Positions 15,808 to 26,467 of a DNA stretch of 64,000 bases are shown here, piece after piece. Each line of letters opens with the position of its first letter. Within the stretch, counting starts at the first letter, position 1. Made by a program: the position numbers and the translations under genes. Under the pieces are notes generated by a model. It searched no databases and was not told the DNA's origin. It saw only the letters and a list, made by a program, of their open reading frames with translations. Origin of the DNA: Clostridium sp. (GTDB taxonomy: Bacteria > Bacillota > Clostridia > Clostridiales > Clostridiaceae); the NCBI RefSeq assembly GCF_026168755.1, contig NZ_JAPFDR010000007.1, positions 45,773-109,772 on the forward strand, in the 5' to 3' direction.

Positions 15808-16620
15808 ATGAATAAAGATAAATTAGTTGAAATATCAAAGAATTTAAGAAAAGACATAATAGAAACAATAAATAAAGCAGGTTCAGGACATCCTGGCGGT
15901 TCCCTTTCTATTATAGATATACTTTCGTATTTATATTTTGAAAAGATGAATATAGATGTATCAAATCCTAAGTATGAAGAGAGAGATAGATTTGTATTAA
16001 GTAAAGGACATGCAGCTCCAGCTTTATATGTTACTCTTGCTGAAAAAGGTTTCTTTGATAAAGAAGAATTAAATCATTTAAGAGAACTTGGTTCTATTCT
16101 TCAAGGGCATCCTGATGCAAAGAAGTGTCCAGGTGTAGATATTTGTACAGGATCTTTAGGTCAAGGTTTTTCAAATGCATGTGGTATTGCTTTAGGAAAT
16201 AAACTTAATAATTATAATTCTAAAACTTATGTTGTATTAGGAGATGGAGAGCTTCAAGAGGGAATAGTTTGGGAAGCTATGATGGCTGCAGCAAAATATA
16301 AGCTTGATAATTTAGTTGCTATAGTTGATAAAAACAACATCCAATTAGATGGAAGAGTTTCAGATATAATGCCTTTAGATAATTTAGAAACTAGAATTTC
16401 TGATTTTGGATGGCATGTAGTTCAATGTGATGGTCATGATTTTGATGATATAAATAGAGCTTTTAATGAAATAGAAGAAGTTAAGGATAAACCTAAATGT
16501 ATAATTGCAAATACTATTAAGGGAAAAGGTGTTTCATTTATGGAAGATAATGTGGCATGGCATGGTGTTGCACCAAATAAAGAACAAACTGAAATGGCTA
16601 TAGAAGAAATAGTACGATAG
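15808..16620 (+). CDS. Transketolase, N-terminal subunit
   Basis: 270 residues, the ThDP-binding half of a split transketolase as found in many clostridia and archaea. Transketolase moves two-carbon units between sugar phosphates in the pentose phosphate pathway. Motifs: GSGHPGGSLSIIDIL, SKGHAAPALYV, GSLGQGFSNACG and the ThDP motif GDGELQEGIVWEA, followed by IVDKNNIQLDG and HDFDDI. The partner subunit follows 12 bases later and is needed for activity. Position behind a PTS operon suggests it handles a pentose-level intermediate from the imported sugar rather than being the housekeeping copy. Confidence 0.92.
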   Translation: MNKDKLVEISKNLRKDIIETINKAGSGHPGGSLSIIDILSYLYFEKMNIDVSNPKYEERDRFVLSKGHAAPALYVTLAEKGFFDKEELNHLRELGSILQGHPDAKKCPGVDICTGSLGQGFSNACGIALGNKLNNYNSKTYVVLGDGELQEGIVWEAMMAAAKYKLDNLVAIVDKNNIQLDGRVSDIMPLDNLETRISDFGWHVVQCDGHDFDDINRAFNEIEEVKDKPKCIIANTIKGKGVSFMEDNVAWHGVAPNKEQTEMAIEEIVR

Positions 16621-16632
16621 GGGGAAGTATTA

Positions 16633-17559
16633 ATGAAGAGAGCAACAAGAGATTCTTATGGACATACTTTAGTAGAACTAGGAAAAGAAAATAAAAATAT
16701 AGTAGCTTTAGAGGGAGATTTATCAAAGGCTACTAAATCAGAATTTTTCTCAAAGGAATTTCCTGATAGATTTTTTAATATAGGAATTGCAGAACAAAAT
16801 ATGATTGCTATGGCAGCTGGTTTATCAACTACAGGAAAGATACCATTTGCTTCAACATTTGCAGTTTTTGCTGCTGGTAGAGCATTTGAAATAATAAGAA
16901 ATTCTGTTTGTTATCCAAAAGCTAATGTAAAGATAGCAGCTACTCATGCTGGAATAACTGTAGGTCCAGATGGAGGTTCTCATCAGGCTATAGAAGATAT
17001 TGCTTTAATGTGTTCACTTCCTAATATTATAGTGTTATCACCTGCTGATGATATTGAAGCTTGCAAGTGTGTTAGAGCAGCAGCAAATATTAACTCACCT
17101 GTTTATATAAGATTAGGAAGAATACCACTAGATGATATATATGATAATAATTATGATTTCCAAATTGGAAAAGGTAGTGAATTAGTTTCTGGTAATGATG
17201 TAACTATTATAGCAACAGGAATTATGGTTCATAAAGCTTTAAAGGCAGCAGAAGAATTAAAGGCTGAAGGTATTAATGCTAGAGTTATCAATATATCTAC
17301 AATTAAGCCTATAGATGAAGAAATTATAATTAAGGCTGCAAAAGAAACTAAAGGTATAGTAACTGTAGAAGAACACTCTGTTATTGGTGGACTTGGAGAT
17401 AGAGTTTCATCTGTAGTTTGTAGTAATTACCCTGTATTAGTTAAAAAAATTGGTGTTAATGATGTATTTGGTGAGTCTGGTAATCCTGATTCATTATTAG
17501 AAAAGCATGGATTAACTGTTGAAAATATTAAAAATACAACAATGAGTATACTTAAGTAG
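16633..17559 (+). CDS. Transketolase, C-terminal subunit
   Basis: 308 residues: the pyrimidine-binding and C-terminal domains of split transketolase. It carries ALEGDLSKAT, then FNIGIAEQNMIAMAAGLS, whose Glu activates ThDP, then ITVGPDGGSHQAIEDIALM and the C-terminal VTVEEHSVIGGLGDRVSS. RBS GGGGAAG lies just upstream. Together with the previous gene it forms one complete enzyme. Confidence 0.92.
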   Translation: MKRATRDSYGHTLVELGKENKNIVALEGDLSKATKSEFFSKEFPDRFFNIGIAEQNMIAMAAGLSTTGKIPFASTFAVFAAGRAFEIIRNSVCYPKANVKIAATHAGITVGPDGGSHQAIEDIALMCSLPNIIVLSPADDIEACKCVRAAANINSPVYIRLGRIPLDDIYDNNYDFQIGKGSELVSGNDVTIIATGIMVHKALKAAEELKAEGINARVINISTIKPIDEEIIIKAAKETKGIVTVEEHSVIGGLGDRVSSVVCSNYPVLVKKIGVNDVFGESGNPDSLLEKHGLTVENIKNTTMSILK

Positions 17560-17592
17560 TTTTATATAAATAAAAGTTTGGAGGGATGTAAT

Positions 17593-18231
17593 ATGAAAAT
17601 ATTTATTGATACGGCAAATGTAGATGAAATTAGAGAAGCTGCAACATGGGGAGTTTTAGATGGAGTTACAACTAATCCATCATTAATTGCAAAAGAGGGT
17701 AGAGATTTAACAGAAGTAATTAATGAAATATGCTCAATTGTTAATGGTCCTATTAGTGCTGAGGTTATTAGTTTAGAACATGAAAAGATGGTTGAAGAGG
17801 CCTTGGAATTAGTAAAGATTCATGAGAATATTGTTATTAAGATACCTATGTGTATTGAAGGGTTAAAGGCAGTTAATATTTTAAGTTCAAAAGGAATTAA
17901 AACTAATGTTACTTTAATATTCTCATCTCAACAAGCTTTAATGGCGGCAAAGGCTGGAGCTACTTATGTTAGTCCTTTTGTTGGAAGATTAGATGATGTT
18001 GGAATGGATGGAACTGAATTAATAAGTGAAATTGCTAACATATTTAAGATTCAAGGTATTAAAACTGAAATTATTTCTGCAAGTATTAGAAATCCGATAC
18101 ATGCTTCTAAGTGTGCAGCCGCTCAAGCTGATATTGCAACTATTCCATTTAATGTATTAAAGCAAATGTGTTTGCATCCATTAACTGATGTAGGAATTGA
18201 AAAATTCCTAAAAGATGCAAAAGTAAATTAA
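17593..18231 (+). CDS. Fructose-6-phosphate aldolase / transaldolase-like protein
   Basis: 212 residues from the ATG at 17593, seven bases after GGAGGG (an in-frame TTG at 17578 would swallow the RBS). This is the short TalC/Fsa class of the transaldolase family: MKIFIDTAN at the N-terminus, [13 protein letters not shown], and the Schiff-base lysine in VIKIPM (Lys83), then [20 protein letters not shown] and [10 protein letters not shown]. Such enzymes act as transaldolase or as fructose-6-phosphate aldolase; residue-level tests to separate the two are not possible by eye. With the split transketolase it completes a non-oxidative pentose phosphate set for the PTS substrate. Confidence 0.88.
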   Translation: MKIFIDTANVDEIREAATWGVLDGVTTNPSLIAKEGRDLTEVINEICSIVNGPISAEVISLEHEKMVEEALELVKIHENIVIKIPMCIEGLKAVNILSSKGIKTNVTLIFSSQQALMAAKAGATYVSPFVGRLDDVGMDGTELISEIANIFKIQGIKTEIISASIRNPIHASKCAAAQADIATIPFNVLKQMCLHPLTDVGIEKFLKDAKVN

Positions 18232-18308
18232 ATATGTATTAATTCACTGCATATAATAAGAGTTTCTTAGAAGAAAAATCTTATTACATTATTATTCTAA
18301 ATACAAAA

Positions 18309-18346
18309 GGATCTACGCACTAATTATTTAGTGCGTAGATCCATGT
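18309..18346. terminator. Bidirectional terminator between aldolase and decayed GH4 locus
   Basis: Perfect 15-bp stem GGATCTACGCACTAA (18309-18323) / 18328-18342 with a 4-base loop. T-rich on both sides when read on the respective strand; it lies between converging genes. Confidence 0.8.
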
Positions 18347-18366
18347 TTCTCCTGTTATAATAAAGC

Positions 18367-19445
18367 TTATTTTAATTCAGGCCATAAACCTTTATTAGCT
18401 GCGTATAATTCATCTAACACCTTTTTACCAACAGTATAATTAGGGATTGTTTTATTAAGCATCACAGCTTCTAAAGCTTTTTGGTAAGAGCCAGACAATG
18501 CTGCGTCAACTGTCAATTTTTCATATGCTTTTTGCATTTCCATCAAGCCCTTTTGGAAAGCTGGTATTTCACCAATATTGATAGTTTCAGCTCCCATTGA
18601 ACCAATATAAGCTGGAGTCTCAACAACTGCTTCTGGATCAAAGTTAGATATTGCACCATTATTCTTTTTATTAACTATAAATCTCTCTCTAGTATTATGA
18701 ATAATCGCATAAGCAATATCGACAATATAATTACCATGAACCCCTGCATGTAGTGAAGAATCTTTAGCAGATCCTTCTGCAATAACTCGGCGACATTCAT
18801 CATAAATACGTTTTTCTCTACCTTGCATTACATAATCTCCACGAGTAAAGGAAGGATCATCATGAGCCACCATTTCATCTGGAGTTAAATAATACTGTAA
18901 GTAGCAATTAGGGAAATACTCTGGAAAACGCTTAAACAAGCTAATCATTTGTTTATAAGTATCCACCCAATACTGATCTCCCACAGTTTCATCATTTGAC
19001 ATTAAAAGTGTATCAATTTTACCAGAAAGAACATCTTTACGTAATTGTGGCAACAAATCAACCCCATTTTCATCATAGACATTGCTCCACCAACCAAAAT
19101 GATTTAGTCCAAAGTATTTAAATGTTAAATCGTGATGCTCCTTATTAAAGTACTTTGCAATGGCTCCTTCAATTGAAATCGGCATATCACAAATGCATAA
19201 AACATTAGCTTCAGGAAACTCTCTATAAATTGCTTCTGATAAAATAGCCTCTGGATTTGTATAGTTTAAAATCCAAGCCTTAGGACAAATTTCTTTTACC
19301 TTTTTTATGATTTCTAGAACAGCTGGTATTACTCTCATAGCAAAGGAGAATCCACCTAATCCACAAGTTTCTTGACCAACAACACCATTATTTAAACAAA
19401 TTTTTTCATCAATAGCTCTTTGTTTATCTATTTTCTGGACGTGCT
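18367..19445 (-). pseudogene. 6-phospho-alpha-glucosidase (GH4) lacking its N-terminal domain
   Basis: About 355 residues with clear GH4 identity (GlvA/MalH-like): GVVGQETCGLGGFSFAMR, the NAD-dependent catalytic region ILNYTNPEAI, CDMPIS, and FGLNHFGWW with the metal-binding residues, then MVAHDDPSFTRGDYV. Family members are about 440 residues and begin with a Rossmann NAD+-binding domain (VVIAGGGSTYTPGI type); that domain is absent. Around 19432-19445 the sequence switches into the EIIC fragment, in a different frame. So a deletion joined the inside of the EIIC gene to the inside of the GH4 gene. Without NAD+ binding the product should be inactive. Confidence 0.85.
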
Positions 19446-19926
19446 GTTTTCCAAAGTGCAAAGGCAATACCTATTGGTAAAGAAATAGAACCAAAGTTTG
19501 ATAAATAACCTATAGATGGATGCATAGTTGTGATTTGACTTACATTTCCTAGTTCTGCTAACCAGATATTGAATGCACCGTTATATACTTGACCTGCAAT
19601 TTCTGCAGTACCACCAAGTGGAGTATAAAAAATTGGCATCCATAAGAAATGGTGTAAACCTAATGGTAAAAGTAAACGATTTAAGAATCCATAGAAGAAA
19701 AATCCTACTGATCCTGCTGTTGTAGTTGTTTTTACAACTGCTTCAACAACTGAGTTAACTATTGGCCAAACATAAGTAAGTCCTATTGCAAATAGAATTG
19801 TTGCAAATACAATAAGTATATAAACAGACTTTGTACCAGAGTATGGAGACAAGTACCTATGTAGTTTAATTTTTCATAATCTCCCTCTTTCATTAAATAT
19901 GTTTTCTTAGTTATATGACCATTACT
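19424..19926 (-). pseudogene. Internal fragment of a glucose-family PTS EIIC gene
   Basis: The open part (19424-19852) encodes 142 residues with PTS EIIC membrane helices and the hallmark NRLLLPLGLHHFLWMPIFY, plus SIGYLSNFGSISLPIGIAFALWKTARPEN. The N-terminal helices, the remaining C-terminal part and the EIIB domain are missing. Upstream the coding sense seems to continue in another frame (about 19853-19926), so there is a frameshift as well. Its left end is fused to the GH4 fragment. Together they are leftovers of an alpha-glucoside uptake operon. Confidence 0.75.
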
Positions 19927-19931
19927 CTTCA

Positions 19932-20348
19932 ATTGACATTCGTACTATTGCACAAATCAACTATACCTCTCAGTCTTCAATTAGTCGATTAGCAAAAAGG
20001 GCAGGCTTTAATAATTTTAAAGAACTAATTTTTTTCCTTTCAAAGGAATTTTCATATAAATCAACAAATCAATTAGAAACATTACCCTTTGTGATGGTAA
20101 ATCAAGGTTGGGATAAAATAGATAATTATTTTAATAATGCTTTCTAAAGCAAAAAAATATATTTGTTTGGCGAAGGGTTTTGCCAAATGTTAGTTAATTA
20201 TACTTATCGTAAATTACTATTGAAAAAAATTTATGCTATTGACTTAAACGGCGTGGAAATCAGTTTAGTGTCAGATAAAACACCTTATATATTAATTACA
20301 TTTTCAGAATCAGGTGAAAATAAAAATGGTTTAATAAAAATGGAATAA
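19932..20348 (+). pseudogene. RpiR-family regulator remnant (GlvR/MurR-like), frameshifted
   Basis: 19932-20147 encodes IDIRTIAQINYTSQSSISRLAKRAGF, the helix-turn-helix of RpiR regulators, up to a stop. Around 20148-20163 the frame changes and 20163-20348 continues with KKIYLFGEGFCQMLVNYTY and YILITFSESGENKNG, matching the SIS sugar-phosphate domain (FGxGxS and SxSGET motifs). The start and the end of the gene are missing. Divergent from the EIIC/GH4 fragments, it was probably the local regulator of that operon. Confidence 0.75.
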
Positions 20349-20422
20349 TGTAAGCATTATGGTGATAAAGTTATCATAAATGTAAAGTACTAATTTTTAA
20401 AGCCAAGCTTTATATATAAATC

Positions 20423-20466
20423 AAGCGACAAGCTTATATGAGAATATGAGTTTGTCGCTGTTTTTT
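20423..20466 (+). terminator. Terminator, copy 1 of a 44-bp repeat
   Basis: AGCGACAA...TTGTCGCT hairpin followed by GTTTTTT. Identical to 22240-22283 except for one base. It ends the RpiR remnant and marks the left edge of the toxin-antitoxin island. Confidence 0.9.
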
Positions 20467-20491
20467 GTTAAATTAATTCCTTATCAAGGGT

Positions 20492-20587
20492 AATATCTTA
20501 TCTATATTATACTATGTTGATAAGATAAAGTAACTTTAATTTTCAATACCTACAATATTTTATCTTTTTTGAAATATATAAATTTTA
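20492..20587. repeat. 96-bp dispersed repeat, copy B
   Basis: About 94% identical to 11395-11490, same orientation, no gaps. In copy A it is the upstream region of a minus-strand Rpn remnant; here no Rpn coding sequence is left beside it. A RBS-like AAGGAA on the minus strand remains at about 20477-20483. Confidence 0.85.
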
Positions 20588-20657
20588 TTTATATATTTCA
20601 GAAAAGGTATATAATAATGATATATAGGAAAATATATCAATCTAGGAAGTGATTATA

Positions 20658-21143
20658 ATGATGATACGTATTAACTCAATGAGATTTCAGAATATAGTAA
20701 ATAATTATATTGAAATATTAAATGATTTAGAAGAAGATTACTATTTATATGATACATTAAAAGAAGATGACAAGTTCTACAAGCAAGTATCTAATTCTTT
20801 TAGAAATAACATGAAAGAGATGTATACTATTTTTGAAGATTATTTAGCATTTTCATTGAGTTCTGTAGGAGTAGCAGTAACAGATAAGAAGTTAAGGGAT
20901 TATATATTAAATGCATTTGAATTAAAAATAATTCCAGAGGATTTTTATGAGTTTTATAATAAAACATTAAATATTAGAAATACATTTGCTCATCAATATA
21001 AGAAGCCTACAACAAAAGAATTAATAAAATTATATAAAAATAATAAAAGCGTTTTAGAAAACTTTAAGATATTTATGGAAGAAAGACTTAAGGATAATAT
21101 TAAAAATAATAGAAAGGATTTATTATCTTTATATGATGAATAA
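20658..21143 (+). CDS. hepT: HepT-like HEPN ribonuclease toxin
   Basis: 161 residues from ATG 20658, after AGGAAGTGA (a GTG at 20649 would overlap the RBS). A helical protein with the HEPN motif R-x4-H-x-Y as RNTFAHQY near residue 115. In the characterised HepT/MntA systems this motif holds the RNase active site, and its tyrosine is AMPylated by the partner to switch the toxin off. The downstream nucleotidyltransferase overlaps by 11 bases, the usual gene order. It lies in a small island bounded by two copies of a terminator, suggesting mobility. Confidence 0.8.
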   Translation: MMIRINSMRFQNIVNNYIEILNDLEEDYYLYDTLKEDDKFYKQVSNSFRNNMKEMYTIFEDYLAFSLSSVGVAVTDKKLRDYILNAFELKIIPEDFYEFYNKTLNIRNTFAHQYKKPTTKELIKLYKNNKSVLENFKIFMEERLKDNIKNNRKDLLSLYDE

Positions 21144-21519
21144 TAATGAAATAACAAAAGTAATACATGAAACTTTCACAAGGGATGATATTGATGCTTG
21201 TTATATTTTCGGAAGCTTTTTAACTAATAGATTTACAGAGGAATCTGATATAGATATTGCAATACTTGGTAGCATTGAGTTAGAAGACAGACTTTATATA
21301 GAAGGAATTTTAGAAGAAAAGCTAGGGAGAGCTATAGATTTAGTTAATATAGAGGAATTACCAAAGAACATGCAATTACAAATTATAAGTAGGAATAAGA
21401 AGGTTATATTTAAGGATAATGAAAATACTGATAGGTATTTATATGAATTAAATAAATGGTATAAAGAGGAGTATCCTTTTTGGGTGAAAATGCAAAGAGA
21501 GATTGGATATGAAATATAG
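21133..21519 (+). CDS. mntA: MntA-like minimal nucleotidyltransferase antitoxin
   Basis: 128 residues with tandem ATG codons at 21133 and 21136 overlapping the toxin's stop. The MNT motif is GSFLTNRFTEESDID (G-S-x10-D-x-D), the catalytic core of a minimal nucleotidyltransferase. A third acidic residue is likely Asp in RAIDLVNIEEL. MntA antitoxins AMPylate the HepT toxin. It runs in one operon with the HEPN gene and has no terminator before it. Confidence 0.82.
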   Translation: MMNNNEITKVIHETFTRDDIDACYIFGSFLTNRFTEESDIDIAILGSIELEDRLYIEGILEEKLGRAIDLVNIEELPKNMQLQIISRNKKVIFKDNENTDRYLYELNKWYKEEYPFWVKMQREIGYEI

Positions 21520-21578
21520 AAATTGATGAAGGAATTTTATATAGAAATATAAAATTAGAAATAAATAAATGATTTATT

Positions 21579-21647
21579 GGGCTGTCGCACTAAAAAAATT
21601 ATACACAATATATTGTAGTATTTATTCTTAATGCAACAGCCTTTTTT
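21579..21647 (+). terminator. GGCTGT...ACAGCC hairpin element, terminator or IS-derived fragment
   Basis: GGGCTGTCGCA (21579-21589) pairs with TGCAACAGCC (21632-21641), then six T. The loop is unusually long (about 42 bases) and contains ACAATATATTGT. The ends resemble terminal inverted repeats of clostridial IS elements, so it may be a very small deleted element that now works as terminator for hepT-mntA. Confidence 0.6.
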
Positions 21648-21765
21648 GTAATTATAAAAAAATAAACAAATAAAAATGTAAAAAATCTATTTCAATGGAT
21701 ATGTATTAATTGTAAGGCAAATAAATAAAAAGCTTACAATAAAAAGTGAAATGGAGGAATTTATT

Positions 21766-21984
21766 ATGGCAAACAAGGCTTTAGAAAGCACAGTACTATC
21801 AATTGAAGTACAATCAGGAAGTGATAAGGATGGTAATCCAACCTACACAAAAAAGAAAATAGGTAACTTAGTAGCAGATGCAGAACTTGCAAAAGTTCAA
21901 GCAGTAGCTTCATTAGTGGCAGATTTACTTAGTGCAAATACTAGAAATTTCTATGTAACTGAATTATCTCAAATTCAAGAATAA
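21766..21984 (+). CDS. DUF1659 family small protein
   Basis: 72 residues from ATG 21766, eight bases after GGAGGA (the in-frame ATG at 21751 contains the RBS). The sequence ALESTVLSIEVQSGSDKDGNPTY is typical of DUF1659, followed by a repeat-like helix KVQAVASLVADLLS. The function of the family is unknown. It is usually paired with a DUF2922 gene, as here 21 bases downstream. Confidence 0.8.
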   Translation: MANKALESTVLSIEVQSGSDKDGNPTYTKKKIGNLVADAELAKVQAVASLVADLLSANTRNFYVTELSQIQE

Positions 21985-22005
21985 TAAAAGCGGGGTGTGT
22001 GAATT

Positions 22006-22221
22006 ATGGAATATACATTAACAATGACATTTTTAACTGAAACAGGGGAAAAAGCTAATATATCTATTTCAGATGTTAAAGCTGGAATAACAAATGATGA
22101 GGCTAAAGCTTTAATGGACAGTTTAATTGAAAATAACATTTTTGAAAACAGCAAAGGAAGACTAGTTTCTAAGTATTCAGCTCAAGTAACAGAAAGACAA
22201 GTTACTAAGTTTACTGTTTAG
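22006..22221 (+). CDS. DUF2922 family small protein
   Basis: 71 residues. YTLTMTFLTETGEKANISISDVKAGITNDEAKALMDSLI is the DUF2922 pattern. Unknown function; in Firmicutes it occurs next to DUF1659 as a two-gene unit. RBS GGGGTGTG precedes the ATG. Terminated by the second copy of the 44-bp hairpin. Confidence 0.8.
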   Translation: MEYTLTMTFLTETGEKANISISDVKAGITNDEAKALMDSLIENNIFENSKGRLVSKYSAQVTERQVTKFTV

Positions 22222-22239
22222 TAATTTGAATTAAATATA

Positions 22240-22283
22240 AAGCGACAAGCTTATATGAAAATATGAGTTTGTCGCTGTTTTTT
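22240..22283. terminator. Terminator, copy 2 of a 44-bp repeat
   Basis: Same AGCGACAA...TTGTCGCT hairpin plus T-run as at 20423-20466, one mismatch. It ends the DUF1659/DUF2922 unit and faces the end of the beta-galactosidase gene on the other strand. Confidence 0.9.
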
Positions 22284-22303
22284 CGTTAAATGAGTATTTA
22301 ATA

Positions 22304-25351
<3,048 letters not shown>

Positions 25352-25370
25352 TTAAAGTGATTATGGCATA

Positions 25371-25404
25371 ATGAAACATAATTGCATGTTTATGAAACAT
25401 AATT
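25371..25404. promoter_or_regulatory. Direct repeats in the lacZ-araC intergenic region, likely operator
   Basis: ATGAAACATAATT occurs twice (25371-25383 and 25392-25404), 21 bases apart, that is two helical turns on the same face. AraC-type proteins bind direct repeats with this spacing. The repeats lie just upstream of the lacZ start on the minus strand. Confidence 0.6.
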
Positions 25405-25497
25405 CCATATAATTTACTTTATAAAGGCATTTTTTGCCTATAATTTAATGTTAATATGCAAATTAATATTTTTAAATAGTTATAAAGTTCTAAAATA

Positions 25498-25506
25498 TGC
25501 TATAAT
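25498..25506 (+). promoter_or_regulatory. Extended -10 promoter element of the araC-type gene
   Basis: TGC-TATAAT (25498-25506) is a consensus extended -10; the ATG of the regulator is 28 bases further on, with AGGAGG between. Confidence 0.6.
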
Positions 25507-25533
25507 GTTTCCTATGGTGTTTAGGAGGTATAT

Positions 25534-26370
25534 ATGCAAATATTATGGAAAAAGTATACGAAAGAAAATTTTGAAATGAGTTTAGATGAATGCGGGATAG
25601 AGCAAGGTATTCCGGGCTTTGGATATAAGTATGAAGTGTTAAAAAATGCTGTTATACATTATGTAAGTAAGGGAGAAGGTACTTTTAAATTCAATGATAA
25701 AGTATATAGATTAAAGAAAGGCGATATATTTATATTATTAAAAGGAATGAAAGTTGAATATATGGCATCTATAGATGACCCATGGGAATATTATTGGATA
25801 GGATTTAGTGGCTCAAATTCTAATGAATATTTAAGTAGAACTTCTATTATTGATTCTTATGCTGTTAATTGCAAAGAAAATTCAAAAATACCAAGTATAA
25901 TATTAAATATGTGTGAAATATCAAAAACATATAACCCTTCACAATCTGATGATATATTATTATTAAAAGAATTGTATTCATTATTATATGCTATTATAGA
26001 AGAATTTCCTAAGCCATTCGAGCACAAAGATACAGAGCTACATACATATATTCAAGAAGCTATTGACTTTATTAATTCTAATTATATGAATAGTATAACT
26101 GTTCATGAAATTGCAGATCATGTAAACTTAAGTAGAAGTTATTTATATAAAATGTTTATAAAAAATCTTAAGATTTCTCCACAAAAATATCTGATAAATC
26201 TTAGGATGTATTAAGCAACTTTTTTATTAAAAAATACTAAGCTTCCTATAGGCGAAGTTGCAAGTAAGGTAGGTTATAGTGATTCTCTATTATTTTCAAA
26301 ATCATTTTCAAAGTATTTTTCAATGTCTCCATTAAATTATAGAAAGAAGCAAATGGATAAGAGTGAATAA
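25534..26370 (+). pseudogene. AraC-family regulator interrupted by an in-frame stop
   Basis: The frame runs 278 codons with a TAA at 26212-26214 (codon 227). Before the stop: an AraC-type cupin domain (about 20-120: YVSKGEGTFKFNDKVYRLKKGDIFI, then DPWEYYWIGFSG) and the first helix-turn-helix of the DNA-binding domain (ITVHEIADHVNLSRSYLYKMFIK). After it, in the same frame: LLKNTKLPIGEVASKVGYSD and FSKYFSMSPLNYRK, the second helix-turn-helix. The family usually has Lys or another residue followed by Ala at the stop site, so one base change (AAA to TAA) explains it. Unless the stop is read through or is a sequencing error, the regulator is probably nonfunctional. Confidence 0.85.
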
Positions 26371-26412
26371 TTTTTATATTAATATTATACATTTAGTATT
26401 GTTTAGAATATA

Positions 26413-26458
26413 AAAAGTATAAATGAAGCTTAATCTAATATGTTTCATTTATACTTTT
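26413..26458. terminator. Bidirectional terminator between araC-type gene and permease
   Basis: AAAAGTATAAATGAA (26413-26427) pairs perfectly with 26444-26458, with T-rich sequence on each side. Confidence 0.8.
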
Positions 26459-26467
26459 ATTAATTTT

